Source: Clostridium sp. AM58-1XD
Lineage (GTDB): Bacteria; Bacillota; Clostridia; Lachnospirales; Lachnospiraceae
Direction of reading: 5' to 3'
DNA: 64,000 bases
Assembly: GCF_003464085.1 (NCBI RefSeq)
Contig: NZ_QSDR01000007.1
Location: 101,771 to 165,770 of the forward strand
Shown here: in pieces, positions 38,745 through 49,190 of the stretch
How the letters are laid out: each line of letters opens with the position of its first letter
Numbering within the stretch: position 1 is the first letter of the stretch
The notes under the pieces: model-generated
What the model was told of the DNA's origin: nothing
What the model saw: the letters and a program-made list of their open reading frames with translations, nothing else
The model's database searches: none
Program-made: the position numbers and the translations under genes

Positions 38745-40261
38745 ATGGCAGTAAAAATTTTTGCAGCAATTGATGTAGGCTCTTTTGAACTGGAGCTGGG
38801 GATTTACGAAATATCCGGTAAAAGCGGAATCCGCCAAATAGACCGGGTGCGCCATATGATACCTTTGGGCAAGGATACGTACAATTCAGGTAAAATCAGC
38901 TACAGCCTGGTAGATGAGATGTGCCGTGTACTGAGTGACTTCGTAAAGATTATGGAGGGATATCAGGCGGACAGTTACCGTGCATACGCTACAAGCGCCA
39001 TGAGAGAAGCAAAAAACAACCAGATCGTGCTGGATCAGATCAAGGTCCACACAGGTCTGGATGTTAAGATTATCAGCAATTCGGAACAGCGACTTTTGAG
39101 CTATAAGGCGATTGCTGCAAAGGAAACGGAATTTAACAAATTGATCCAGAAAGGGACGGCTATCGTGGATGTCAGCTTTGGCAGCATGCAGTTGTCCCTG
39201 TTTGATAAAGACGCACTTGTGTCGACTCACAATTTAAGGCTGGGTGCGCTCCGCATGCGGGAAATGATTTCCAATGTGCAGACTGCGGAGGAGGACCGTG
39301 TGCATATTCTGGAGGAGATTGTTGATAATGAACTCTTCACCTTCAGAAAGATGTATCTGAAAGACCGGGAAATTAAGAATCTGATCGGAGCCGGAGAGGA
39401 AATCCTTTATCTTGCCAGAAAAACAATTGAGGGAGGAACGCGGTCGTTTATCAGTGCGGACGAGGTAGTAGCTTTCTATAAAAAGCTGGAGAACATGAAT
39501 CTGGCGCAGATACAGGAGGAATTCGGAGTGAGCGCCGAGTATGCATCGCTTCTGTTGCCGAGCGCCATGATTTATAAACGTGTAATGGAGCTGACAGGTG
39601 CAGAAACCTTCTGGATACCGGCCATCCGGCTTGGAGACGGAATGGCTGCTGAATATGCGGACGAGAAGCGTCTTGTTAAATTTAACCATGATTTTTCAGG
39701 GGATATTATTGCCGCTGCAAGAAATATGGCAAAGCGATATAAATGTCACATGTCCCACAGCCAGGTGCTGGAGCGGTATGCCCTGGATATCTTTGACAGC
39801 ATGAAGAAGTATCACGGCTTGGGCAAAAGAGAGAGACTGCTTCTGCAGATTGCGGTTAATCTCCATTCATGCGGCAAATTCGTCAGTATGAGGACACCAG
39901 TGAATGTGCCTATAATATTATCATGTCAACGGAGATCATAGGACTCTCCCATGAAGAGCGGGAGATTATAGCAAATACGGTGCGCTACAACATGGAACCA
40001 TTTCTTTATGAGGCATCCAAGAATAACACAATGCTGATTGCTAAGCTGGTGGCGATTCTGCGTCTGGCAAATTCCATGGACAGAAGTCACAGGCAGAAGC
40101 TGGCAGACTGCAGAATTTCCGTGCGTGACGGGGAGCTCATTGTCAGTACGGGATATGAAGGGGATATCACTCTCGAACGCCTGGCATTTGAAAATAAGGT
40201 GGACTTTTTTGAAGAAATATACGGAATTCGTCCTGTGCTGAAGCAGAAAAGGAGGGTGTAG
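38745..40261 (+). CDS. ppx: Exopolyphosphatase / Ppx-GppA phosphatase (one-base deletion)
   Basis: Actin-fold phosphatase that degrades inorganic polyphosphate or pppGpp. The N-terminal sugar-kinase-like part has FAAIDVGSFELELGIYEI, AYATSAMREAKN and AIVDVSFGSMQLSLF, and the C-terminal half is HD-like (LQIAVNLHSCGKFVSM). Restoring one G in GG at 39892-39893 joins the frames at CGKFVSMR/DTSECAYNII and gives 505 residues, as expected. It is immediately upstream of ppk1 with a 3-bp gap, so synthesis and breakdown of polyphosphate are co-regulated. Confidence 0.88.
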
Positions 40262-40264
40262 GAT

Positions 40265-42464
40265 ATGGGAGTAATGGAAGAAATTTATACAAACCCGAAA
40301 AATTATGTAAACCGTGAACTGAGCTGGCTGGAATTTAATTACCGTGTTTTGAGCGAAGCAAGGGACAAAACACTTCCCCTGTTCGAGAGACTGAAATTCC
40401 TGAGCATTACAGCCTCCAACCTGGATGAATTTTTTATGGTGCGTGTGGCATCTCTGAAAGATATGGTTCACGCAAAATACAGCAAACCGGATATTGCCGG
40501 TTTGAAACCCTCTGAGCAGCTGGAAAAAATTGCAATAAGAACTCATGAACTTGTAGGAATGCAGTATTCTACCTATAACCGATCCCTGCTTCCGGCATTA
40601 AAACAGAACGGGCTTCAGGTTATCATGAATCACGAACTGCTGAGTGAAGAGGAAGCAGCATTTGCGGACGAATATTTCAAAAAAAATGTTTATCCTGTGC
40701 TTACGCCGATGGCGGTGGATTCCTCCAGGCCATTTCCGCTGATCCGCAATAAAACGCTGAATATTGCAGCGCTTGTTCAGAAGAAAGCAAAGCAGAAAGA
40801 AGAGAGCAAAGAGGAAAAAAAGGAAGAGAAAAAGGAAGAGAAAAAAGAAGATAAGCAGGAGGACCTGGAGTTCGCAATGGTTCAGGTTCCCAGCGTGCTT
40901 CCGAGAATTGTAGAGATTCCCACAGAGGAAGGGGAAAGGAAAGTAATTCTCTTGGAAGAAATTATTGAACGGAATATTCAGTCCCTTTTTCTTAATTATG
41001 ATATCATCAGTGCCCATCCTTTCCGTATTATGAGGAACGCAGATTTCAGCATTGATGAGGATGAGGCCGAAGACCTGCTGGCTGAAATCGAAAAACAGCT
41101 GAAAAAGCGTCAATGGGGCGAAGTAATCCGCCTGGAAATTGAAGAAAGAGTGGATAAACGTCTTCTTAAAATATTAAAAAAGGAGCTTCGCCTGAGCAGC
41201 GATGATATTTTTGAAATTGCAGGTCCTTTGGATCTGACATTTCTGATGAAGATGTATGGACTGGATGGTTTTGATAATCTGAGGCTCCGAAATATACGCC
41301 GCAGCCGGTACCGGCGCTGATGAATGAAGATGATATATTCACAAATATCAGAAAGGGAGATATTCTTCTTCACCACCCATATCAGACCTTTGATCCTGTG
41401 GTGAATTTTGTCAGAGCAGCCGCAAGAGATTCGAAAGTCCTCGCCATTAAGCAGACACTTTACCGCGTCAGCGGAAATTCTCCGATTATTGCAGCATTGG
41501 CAGAGGCGGCAGACAATGGGAAGCAGGTTTCTGTACTGGTGGAATTAAAGGCCAGATTTGATGAAGAAAATAATATTATTTGGGCTAAGAAACTTGAGAA
41601 AGCAGGCTGTCATGTCATATATGGCCTGGTAGGGCTGAAAACTCACAGTAAAATAACGCTTGTAGTGAGGAGAGAAGAGGACGGAATCCGCAGGTACGTC
41701 CATTTGGGAACGGGTAACTACAATGATTCTACGGCCAAACTGTATACAGACTGCGGCCTGATGACATGCAACACTCAGATTGGGGAAGATGCGACAGCCG
41801 TATTCAATATGCTGTCCGGTTACTCAGAGCCGCTCGCATGGAATAACTGATCGTTGCGCCTCTGTGGCTGCGAGGGAGATTTCTTAAGCTGATCCGCCGT
41901 GAAACTGCTCATGCGCGGGAAGGCAAGCCGGCTCATATCATCGCAAAGATGAATTCCCTATGTGATAAAGAAGTGATTGCGGCCCTTTATGAGGCCTCCT
42001 GTGCCGGTGTGAAGATCGAAATGGTGATCAGAGGAATCTGCTGTCTGAAGGCTGGAGTGCCGGGGCTCAGCGAGAACATCAGCGTGCATTCCATCGTTGG
42101 AAATTTCCTGGAGCACAGCCGGATTTTTATCTTTGATAATGGAGGCAGTACGGAAGTTTATATGGGAAGTGCAGACTGGATGCCGAGAAATCTGGATAAG
42201 CGGGTTGAAATCGCGTTTCCGGTCGAGGATGAGAAACTGAAAGAAGAGGTCTGCCATATCCTGAAGACAGAACTTGAGGACAATGTAAAGGCTCATATTC
42301 TTCAGCCTGGCGGAACTTATGAAAAGGTAGATCGCCGGGGAAAGGCCAGAGTGAATTCTCAGGAGCAGTTCTGCGAGGAGGCAATCGCTATGGCAGAACA
42401 GGCAATGAAGAACAGCCAGCCTCAGAATGAGAGGGTTTTTATACCGGTGGAAAGCAATAATTAA
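40265..42464 (+). CDS. ppk1: Polyphosphate kinase 1 (two one-base deletions)
   Basis: Enzyme that polymerises the gamma-phosphate of ATP into polyphosphate. Three frame pieces join if a G is restored at 41283-41284 and an A at 41845-41846, giving 733 residues. Typical text: [64 protein letters not shown]-like [29 protein letters not shown] with the phospho-accepting His, and the C-terminal [16 protein letters not shown] Lys/Glu repeat insert ([20 protein letters not shown]) at ~175-200 interrupts the head region and is unusual. AGGAGGGT precedes ATG 40265. Confidence 0.9.
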
Positions 42465-42490
42465 TAATATTTGGCAGAAGAGCATAAACA

Positions 42491-42532
42491 GGCGGCGGAG
42501 ACATTTGCCAGAATTGTCGCCGCCGTTATTAT
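42491..42532 (+). terminator. Terminator of the ppx-ppk1 operon
   Basis: GGCGGCG (42491-42497) pairs with CGCCGCC (42518-42524), followed by GTTATTATATTT. Confidence 0.75.
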
Positions 42533-42662
42533 ATTTGAAAAAAGCTGTAACATATTACGTTGAATTATACAGCTGAAATGTCTGTTATGCAGGCTTTTTC
42601 CTTATAACAAGTTTTTCCCATAAATGTAAGAGAAATTTAAAACTACCCCTTGGGATTTATGG

Positions 42663-42757
42663 TATAATGTGCACGTAAGCAATAAGCCGTGCAGGAAAAA
42701 ATGGGAAGTAACGGCGTCATGCTTACATGTAAGCCGATACTTCCCATTCTTTTTTTA
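42663..42757 (+). ncRNA. Predicted small RNA or attenuated leader
   Basis: An extended -10 (TGGTATAAT, with TATAAT at 42663-42668) is followed within ~90 bp by a very strong terminator: AATGGGAAGTA-ACGGC (42700-42715) pairs with GCCG-ATACTTCCCATT (42733-42748), then C and T8. Between them lies GCACG/CGTGC. GTAAGC in that first loop and GTAAGC in the terminator loop can each pair with GCTTAC, so alternative folds exist. No open frame is present. The -35 box is poor. It could be an sRNA or an attenuator for the downstream two-component operon. Confidence 0.5.
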
Positions 42758-42841
42758 CTTTCTGGGAAAGACCTTGCTATTGTAAAGTGTTAAAGTATCT
42801 AATTTCCTGGAAAGTAAAAAACGCTCCGCTATGGAGGCGCA

Positions 42842-42915
42842 CTGCGGCGGAAGGGAATCAGGTCGCTGAAGCGACCCGCCGCAGGCGCGAAAGTTCCGCA
42901 AGCGGAACTCTTTGT
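42842..42915. repeat. Dispersed palindromic repeat, copy 2
   Basis: Compound palindrome: CTGCGGCGG (42842-42850) with CCGCCGCAG (42876-42884), inner GGTCGCT-GA-AGCGACC (42861-42876), then AGTTCCGC-AA-GCGGAACT (42892-42909) followed by CTTTGT. The last 32 bp (42884-42915) match the copy at 12215-12246 except for a few bases. The loop base pair is inverted between copies (AA here, TT there). Confidence 0.7.
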
Positions 42916-43057
42916 TATAGTACGACGGTACATCATGGCGGAGAGCGCAGTAAAGTACGAAGCCAAGGATCTATAAACAGAAGGGCATCTGTTTTATTTC
43001 TATCGATTGAATAATTTGCACTTATGATACATATTACGGAAAGAGGAGGGATTTTTC

Positions 43058-43762
43058 GTGGCGGAAACCAATATTTTAGTTATTGATGATGAAAAAGAGA
43101 TTGCTGAACTGGTGGAGATCTACCTTGTCAGTGACGGTTACAAGGTGTTTAAAGCGAGCAATGCCCAGGATGGTTTCGATATTCTGGATAAGGAGACAAT
43201 TCATTTGATCCTTTTGGATATTATGATGCCTGGAATGGACGGCCTGGAGATGTGTAAGATTATCAGAGAGACAAATAATATACCGATTATTATGCTGAGC
43301 GCCAAGTCAACGGATCTCGACAAGATTATGGGATTGGGAATCGGAGCCGATGATTATGTGATCAAACCGTTTAACCCGCTGGAATTGACAGCCAGGGTAA
43401 AATCCCAGCTGCGGCGCTACACGAAATTGAATCCTAACAGCACGGCACATGAGACGAGTAAAAATGAAATTACAATTAGAGGATTAGTAATTAATAAAGA
43501 TAATCATAAAGTACTTGTTTATGACGAGGAAATTAAACTGACCCCGATTGAATTTGATATCCTTTACCTTTTGGCTTCCAATCCCGGCAAGGTGTTCAGC
43601 ACGGATGAAATCTTTGAACGCGTGTGGAATGAAAAAGTTTATGAAGCCAATAATACGGTAATGGTACATATCAGACGTCTCCGCGGAAAAATGAAAGAGG
43701 ATGAACGTCAGAATAAAATTATCACCACAGTGTGGGGGGTAGGATACAAAATTGAAAAATAG
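43058..43762 (+). CDS. OmpR/VanR-family response regulator
   Basis: A 234-residue DNA-binding response regulator. The receiver domain has the acidic pair at NILVIDDEKE, the phospho-acceptor Asp in LILLDIMMPGMDG and the switch Lys in YVIKPFNP. A C-terminal winged helix follows (LTPIEFDILYLLASNPGKVFS, MVHIRRLRGKM). The sequence is of the VanR type. It starts at GTG 43058 after AGAGGAGGG. It partners with the overlapping histidine kinase. No vanHAX genes are present, so glycopeptide resistance should not be inferred. The linked ABC/membrane protein cluster downstream is the likely target. Confidence 0.9.
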   Translation: MAETNILVIDDEKEIAELVEIYLVSDGYKVFKASNAQDGFDILDKETIHLILLDIMMPGMDGLEMCKIIRETNNIPIIMLSAKSTDLDKIMGLGIGADDYVIKPFNPLELTARVKSQLRRYTKLNPNSTAHETSKNEITIRGLVINKDNHKVLVYDEEIKLTPIEFDILYLLASNPGKVFSTDEIFERVWNEKVYEANNTVMVHIRRLRGKMKEDERQNKIITTVWGVGYKIEK

Positions 43763-44888
43763 TATGAACAGGAAATTCCATACAAGAATTTTGACAAATA
43801 TTCTGTTCTGCACGGTCGTCACATGCCTAATTGAGGTATTTCTTGTGACGAACCTTTCCATGTTGGCTGATTACGTAACTTCCAGAGGAAATACGAACGC
43901 ATTGCTTCTTATGATTGCCAATTCAGATACAATTATTGTATTGATCTATGTGCTGGCGGGAATTGTTATATTTTCCTGTACCTTTATGGCTCTCCAGGAA
44001 AAGACGATCAGCTATATCTGCCGGATATCCGAAGCAATCGAAAATGTTTCAGACGGAGACTTGAATACGACAGTAGAAGTAATCGGAGACGATGAACTTT
44101 CAGGAATGGCAGAGAATCTGAATAAGATGGTTGCTGAAATCAGGGATCTTATGGATAAGGAGCGTGAGTCTGAACGGACGAAAAACGAGTTGATAACCAA
44201 TGTGGCACATGACCTGAGGACACCTTTGACATCCATGATCGGATATCTGGAGCTGCTGTCCGGAAAGGTGGCTCTGCCGGAAGAAATGCAGCGCAAGTAT
44301 ATAGATATCGCTTATACAAAAGCAAAGCGTTTAGAAAAGCTGATTGAAGATCTGTTTGGATTTACGAAGCTTAACTGCGGAAAGATTTCCATGAAGGTAG
44401 CCAAACTGGATATCGTAAAGCTGCTCAGCCAGCTTCTGGAAGAGTTCTATCCCAGTTTTGCAGCCAAAAACCTTTCTTATGAGCTTCAATCTAATGTTCC
44501 GGCTAAAATTATTGCAGCTGACGGCAATCTTCTGGCAAGGCTGTTTGACAATCTGATCAACAATGCCATCAAGTATGGTGCAGACGGAAAAAGGGTCATA
44601 GTAAAGATCCATGCGGAAGAAGAAACAGTTACCATATCTGTTGTCAATTACGGCTATGTGATTCCGAAGGATGAACTGCCTCTTATTTTTAACAAGTTCT
44701 ATCGAGTGGAGCATTCCAGGTCGGTTAGTACAGGCGGAACAGGGCTTGGACTTGCCATAGTTAAAAATATTGTGGACATGCACGGCGGTTCGATCAGCGT
44801 TGAGAGCGATACAGACGGAACTGTATTTACGATATGCCTCAGGGTTCATTTTGATATTAATAAAGAGAATTTTGGAAAGATTGGGTGA
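43752..44888 (+). CDS. VanS-like sensor histidine kinase
   Basis: A membrane sensor kinase with two transmembrane segments (~12-34 and ~56-75) flanking a very short external loop, then a HAMP-like linker (IENVSDGDLNTTV). The H-box is NVAHDLRTPLTSMIGYLELL, the N-box LINNAIKYG and the G-box GGTGLGLAIVKNIVDMHGG. The TTG start at 43752 overlaps the response regulator by 11 bp and has AGGA seven bases before it; ATG 43764 is the alternative. The short sensor loop suggests membrane or intramembrane sensing, typical of kinases that detect cell-envelope stress. Confidence 0.9.
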   Translation: MKNSMNRKFHTRILTNILFCTVVTCLIEVFLVTNLSMLADYVTSRGNTNALLLMIANSDTIIVLIYVLAGIVIFSCTFMALQEKTISYICRISEAIENVSDGDLNTTVEVIGDDELSGMAENLNKMVAEIRDLMDKERESERTKNELITNVAHDLRTPLTSMIGYLELLSGKVALPEEMQRKYIDIAYTKAKRLEKLIEDLFGFTKLNCGKISMKVAKLDIVKLLSQLLEEFYPSFAAKNLSYELQSNVPAKIIAADGNLLARLFDNLINNAIKYGADGKRVIVKIHAEEETVTISVVNYGYVIPKDELPLIFNKFYRVEHSRSVSTGGTGLGLAIVKNIVDMHGGSISVESDTDGTVFTICLRVHFDINKENFGKIG

Positions 44889-44893
44889 TAAAT

Positions 44894-47350
44894 ATGAAGT
44901 TCAGAACCAGGAAGGGATTTATGCTGTCAGGACTGATAATCGCCCTTTCTTTTTTGTTTGTATTACAGTCGGCGGCGCAAATGATAGAATCAGAGGAAAA
45001 CAGTCTTGTACAGGGACCGATTACTCTGGAGGTAAGTTATGGCTATGGCGACGTCGCAAAGGGCGGACGATATGTTCCAATGACAATTACAATGGAAAAT
45101 CATGAAGAGGCTTCTTTTACAGGAAATATAATTGTATCGACGATGGAATCTGACTATCGCGTATATTCCTATGAGTTTCCTGTCGAGATTGACGGTATGG
45201 ATACGCTGAGCCAGTCATGCATTATTCCATTTGGACAGGGATCCGATCAGATATTTGTTACGCTGTCGGATAAGAACGGTGTAAAGGCAGCTAGAAAAAG
45301 GCTGAAAATGAATGTGAGCAAGGAGATTCCGGAGCTGTTTATCGGAGTGCTTAGTGACAGTCCTGAAAGCCTGAACTACCTGGACGGCGTAGGCATTAAT
45401 TACAGCGCCGTCAGAACGCGGGTGATCCCTCTTAAAAAGGAAGATTTTCCGGTGGAAACGATCGGACTGAATATGATGGATGTGCTTCTGGTGAGCAACT
45501 ACAGGCTGAGAGACCTGTCAGAAAAGCAGACCAAGGCTATCATGGACTGGGTGAAGGATGGAGGAATTCTGATTCTTGGGACCGGCGAACGTGTGGATGA
45601 CACACTTGGAAGGTTTGCTCCGGAACTTCTGGACGACAACTATGGAACTCCGGCAGTGATGAATGTTCACCTGGGAACCGAGGATGAAGATGAAACTGTT
45701 CTGGTTCAGGGGCTTTTATGTGTGGATATTCCGCTTCACGGAGCGACTGTTCTTGATTCTGAAGCGGGATTTCCTCTGTTTCAGGCAGCGGCGTTGGAAA
45801 AGGGCGTGGTTGCCGTAGCAGCCTATGATTTTACAGAGATCAGTGATTTCGCATCTCAGGAGCCGACTTATGTGGATGAAATGTTTACGAATTTGCTGGG
45901 AGAAGAGAGAATTCAGAGCCTTACGGATTATTTTTATGGGGGGAGCAGTGAAGAATACTGGGCCATACAAAATGTAATTAACAGCGGAAATGTGAGCCGT
46001 CTTCCAAAAGTATCCGTTTATTTTATGGTGATTATCGTCTATATCCTTCTCATAGGTCCTGGTGCGTATCTTTTCCTCAGAAGACGTGAACTGAGAAATT
46101 ATTACTGGGGAGCAGTTACAATGCTGTCTCTGATATTTATGGCTGTGATTTATCTTCTGGGTATGCAGACGAGATTTAAAACGACGTTCCTGACATATGC
46201 GACGATACAGGACAGTTCAACGGATACGGTAATCGAAACGAGCTATATCAATGTAAGAAATCCTTATAATAAGCCATATGCACTCGAACTGGCGCCTAAT
46301 TATTCGATCCGGCCAATCAGCAGGAATGCGGTCTATGATTACAGCACAATTCCGAAATTCATGGAAACAAATCAGCCCAAAGTGACAATTAGCCATAATC
46401 CGTCGGCGACAAGGCTCACGTTCCACGACAGTGTTGCCTTTGATTCCAACTATCTTCAGCTCAGAAAGGCAGATGACAATGTGAATCAGGGCGGTATTGC
46501 AGGAGAGATTGAATATTTTGACGGTGAAATTACCGGGATGGTTACAAATCAGTATGATTTTATGCTGGAAGACTGCGCAGTGCTTATGTATGGAGAATTG
46601 ATTCTTCTGGGAGATATGGAACCAGGTGAGACGAAAGATTTAGCGGCCATCCCTTCCTACCATTCCCCGGTGGGGAAGGAACAGTTTATAGCGGCAAGAG
46701 TAACAGGGCTCGATGCATATGACAAGGCTGATATCAATGATAAGGAATATGTGCGTGATATGGAACGTGCAAATCTCCTGGCGTTTTATATGAGAAGCGA
46801 ATTGGAAGGGTACCGCCGTGAAGCGAGAGTCGTGGGCTTCGCGAGAAAAATGGAAAGACAGTTTATGAGCGATCAGAAAGTTGAAGCATATGGACTTGAC
46901 ATGTTTACTTCTGCGGTTACCGTTTACAATGATACAAGCGATGGGGAGATTTACCGTTCAGCTCTTATGAAAGCCCCGAAGGTCCAAAAAGGAAGCTATG
47001 ATTATACGAGAAATTCCATGTATGGCGTAGACGCTGTGACGCTGGAGTATTCCATAGGAAATGATATTGATGTGGAAGAGATCACCTTCTTCCAGGTTTC
47101 AGAAGAGCTGATTAAAAATAAGCTGATGGGAAGAATATCGCTTTTTAACGGCGACATGTATTTTTATAATTATAATACGGGTATATACGACAGAATGGAG
47201 AGGGATAAGCGTATTTTTACAGTGGATGAGCTGCATCCATATCTTTCTCCGGGTAATACAATGACGATCAAATACATTGATGATCGCCAAGAAGAATCCG
47301 GCTGGGATGCAGTACTGCCGATGCCTATGGTGAAAGGAAGGGAGAAGTAA
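44894..47350 (+). CDS. Large membrane-anchored extracytoplasmic protein linked to an ABC transporter
   Basis: An 818-residue protein with an N-terminal signal-anchor (FMLSGLIIALSFLFVLQSAAQ). A beta-rich external region follows (residues ~40-140), then a Rossmann-type segment MMDVLLVSNYRLRDLSEKQTKAIMDWVKDGGILILGTG resembling the GldG-like/glutamine-amidotransferase-like domains of ABC-associated proteins. Two membrane segments lie near residue ~380 (VSVYFMVIIVYILLIGPGAYLFL) and ~405-425, and a long external C-terminus follows. It begins 5 bp after the kinase gene, with the overlapping ATPase gene behind it. Function is unknown. It probably forms an export or envelope-maintenance complex with the ATPase and permease. 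Confidence 0.7.
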   Translation: MKFRTRKGFMLSGLIIALSFLFVLQSAAQMIESEENSLVQGPITLEVSYGYGDVAKGGRYVPMTITMENHEEASFTGNIIVSTMESDYRVYSYEFPVEIDGMDTLSQSCIIPFGQGSDQIFVTLSDKNGVKAARKRLKMNVSKEIPELFIGVLSDSPESLNYLDGVGINYSAVRTRVIPLKKEDFPVETIGLNMMDVLLVSNYRLRDLSEKQTKAIMDWVKDGGILILGTGERVDDTLGRFAPELLDDNYGTPAVMNVHLGTEDEDETVLVQGLLCVDIPLHGATVLDSEAGFPLFQAAALEKGVVAVAAYDFTEISDFASQEPTYVDEMFTNLLGEERIQSLTDYFYGGSSEEYWAIQNVINSGNVSRLPKVSVYFMVIIVYILLIGPGAYLFLRRRELRNYYWGAVTMLSLIFMAVIYLLGMQTRFKTTFLTYATIQDSSTDTVIETSYINVRNPYNKPYALELAPNYSIRPISRNAVYDYSTIPKFMETNQPKVTISHNPSATRLTFHDSVAFDSNYLQLRKADDNVNQGGIAGEIEYFDGEITGMVTNQYDFMLEDCAVLMYGELILLGDMEPGETKDLAAIPSYHSPVGKEQFIAARVTGLDAYDKADINDKEYVRDMERANLLAFYMRSELEGYRREARVVGFARKMERQFMSDQKVEAYGLDMFTSAVTVYNDTSDGEIYRSALMKAPKVQKGSYDYTRNSMYGVDAVTLEYSIGNDIDVEEITFFQVSEELIKNKLMGRISLFNGDMYFYNYNTGIYDRMERDKRIFTVDELHPYLSPGNTMTIKYIDDRQEESGWDAVLPMPMVKGREK

Positions 47351-48314
47351 TGCTCAGTATTCGCGGATTAAAAAAGAAATACAAAAAGAGCCATGTACTC
47401 GACGGCCTGGATATGGACGTGCCAGATGGCGCCCTTTATGGATTCATAGGGCCTAACGGGGCTGGGAAAACGACCACCATCAAGATTATGGTAGGTCTTT
47501 TAAAGGCAGACGAAGGCATTATTACTCTTGGAGATCGGGAAATTGGAAAAGGTGATACGTCGTGGAAAGAACAGATTGGATACGTACCGGACTTCTTTGG
47601 CGTTTACGATAATCTCAGAGTCAGTGAGTATATGGAATTTTTTGCATCCTGCTACGGCATTGAAGGATTGAATGCAAGAAAGAGATGCGGCCTGCTTTTA
47701 GAGCAGGTGGGTCTGGGCGATAAGAGAAGTGCTTATGTTGACGGCCTTTCTAGAGGAATGAAGCAGAGACTGTGCCTTGCACGTGCGTTGATCCATGATC
47801 CATCTTTCCTTATTCTGGATGAACCGTCTTCGGGGCTGGACCCCAGGACCAGATATGAATTCAAAGAAATTCTAATGGAACTGAAGGATCAGGCAAGACC
47901 GTTTTTATCAGTTCCCACGTCTTATCAGAGCTATCTGAATTCTGCACGGATGTAGGAATTATCGACAGAGGAAAAATGGTATTGAGCGGAAATATCAGTG
48001 ATATCCTGACCCAGGTAAACGTATCAAATCCACTGATGATTTCTATTTATGGAGGATGTACAGATAAAGCAGTCACACTGCTGAAAAGCCATCCATATGC
48101 GAAGACAATTACAATTAAAGGAGGAGATATCGCGGTCCGGTTTTCCGGTGACGATGAAGACGAAGCTGTTCTCCTTCAGCAGCTTGTAGACGCAGATATT
48201 CCGGTGAGAAGCTTTTGCAGAGAAAGAGGGAGCTTGGAATCCTTGTTTATGGAGATTACAGGAGAAGAAGAGGAAAGGACGGTGATGAGGTTTGAGAATG
48301 AATCCGATCTGTAG
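47350..48314 (+). CDS. ABC transporter ATP-binding protein (one-base deletion)
   Basis: Single nucleotide-binding domain with Walker A GPNGAGKTTTIK, signature LSRGMKQR and Walker B FLILDEPSSGLDP. Restoring one G in GG at 47892-47893 continues the frame through DQGKTVFISSHVLSELSEFCTDVG into a C-terminal extension, giving 321 residues, the usual size for ABC-2-type exporters. Its ATG overlaps the stop of the large membrane protein (TAATG), and its end overlaps the permease by 23 bp. Confidence 0.88.
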
Positions 48315-49190
48315 CAGAGAAACGAGAGTGGCTTCCAGAAGTTTGAGACTGCCGGCTATCATCACTGTTTTTAACAGCATACTGGCGCTCGTGGCTCTTT
48401 TAAGCATGTATTTAAACGTAGCTCAGGTAAAAATGACAGCTGAACTTCAGTATGGCAGCTTCCTGGAACTATATGGTTTTGTTGCCGTTATTGAATTCCT
48501 TATGCTTGTTTTTCTAATGCCGGCGCTGACAGCCGGAGCGATCAGCGGTGAAAGGGAAAGACAGACCCTTGATATTATGATGACTACGAAAGTGACGAGA
48601 TGGGATATTGTTTCAGGAAAGCTGACATATTCTCTTATGGTTATGTTCCTTGTGATCATCTCCAGTTTTCCTGTCCTTGCGCTTGTATTTGTATATGGGG
48701 GAATCAGCTGGCTGGATCTGGGGCTTCTGATTTTGTGTTATATCACATCCGCTCTGCTGGCTGGGGGGATTGGCATCTGCTGTTCCGCTATTTTCAGGCG
48801 TTCTACCGTATCCACCGTAATCGCTTATGGTATGACGGCGCTGATGCTGATAGGACCTATGCGGTTAACTTATTTGCAAATTCCCTTGCAGGGATGAGCC
48901 GTATCAACAGCAGTATGGTTATACAGGAAACGGCAAGGCAGACGGGATCGGGCGGATTGCTCTACCTGCTGCTCTTTAACCCGTCGGCAACGTTTATGAT
49001 GATACTGAACGGCCAGATGAAGCCTTCACAGATTCATGTGGAAAATTGGTTCGGTGTAAGAGAAGCAAATATTATTACAGAATATTGGGTTCCTGTCAGC
49101 ATGGCTGTTCAGATTGCAGCGGCAGCTCTCTTCATATTTATAGCTGTTAAGATGATGGACCCGGAAAGGTTGAAAAGAAAACATGCTTAG
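48292..49190 (+). CDS. ABC-2 type permease (one-base deletion)
   Basis: About 299 residues with six hydrophobic segments after correction. The [32 protein letters not shown] segment is typical of ABC-2 permeases. Restoring one G in GG at 48853-48854 joins ALMLIG to [20 protein letters not shown] and brings the end to 49190. The gene overlaps both the ATPase gene before it and nfo after it, so VanRS-like regulator, membrane protein, ABC exporter and nfo appear to be one transcript. Confidence 0.85.

Noticed and set aside
40598..41113. Minus-strand open frame with a Phe/Leu-rich stretch opposite ppk1
   Set aside because: The apparent membrane segment is the antisense of the Lys/Glu repeat (TTC/CTT codons). 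It is a shadow of ppk1.
43058..44888. Vancomycin resistance locus
   Set aside because: Regulator and kinase are VanR/VanS-like, but no vanH, ligase or vanX gene follows; the downstream genes form an ABC module.
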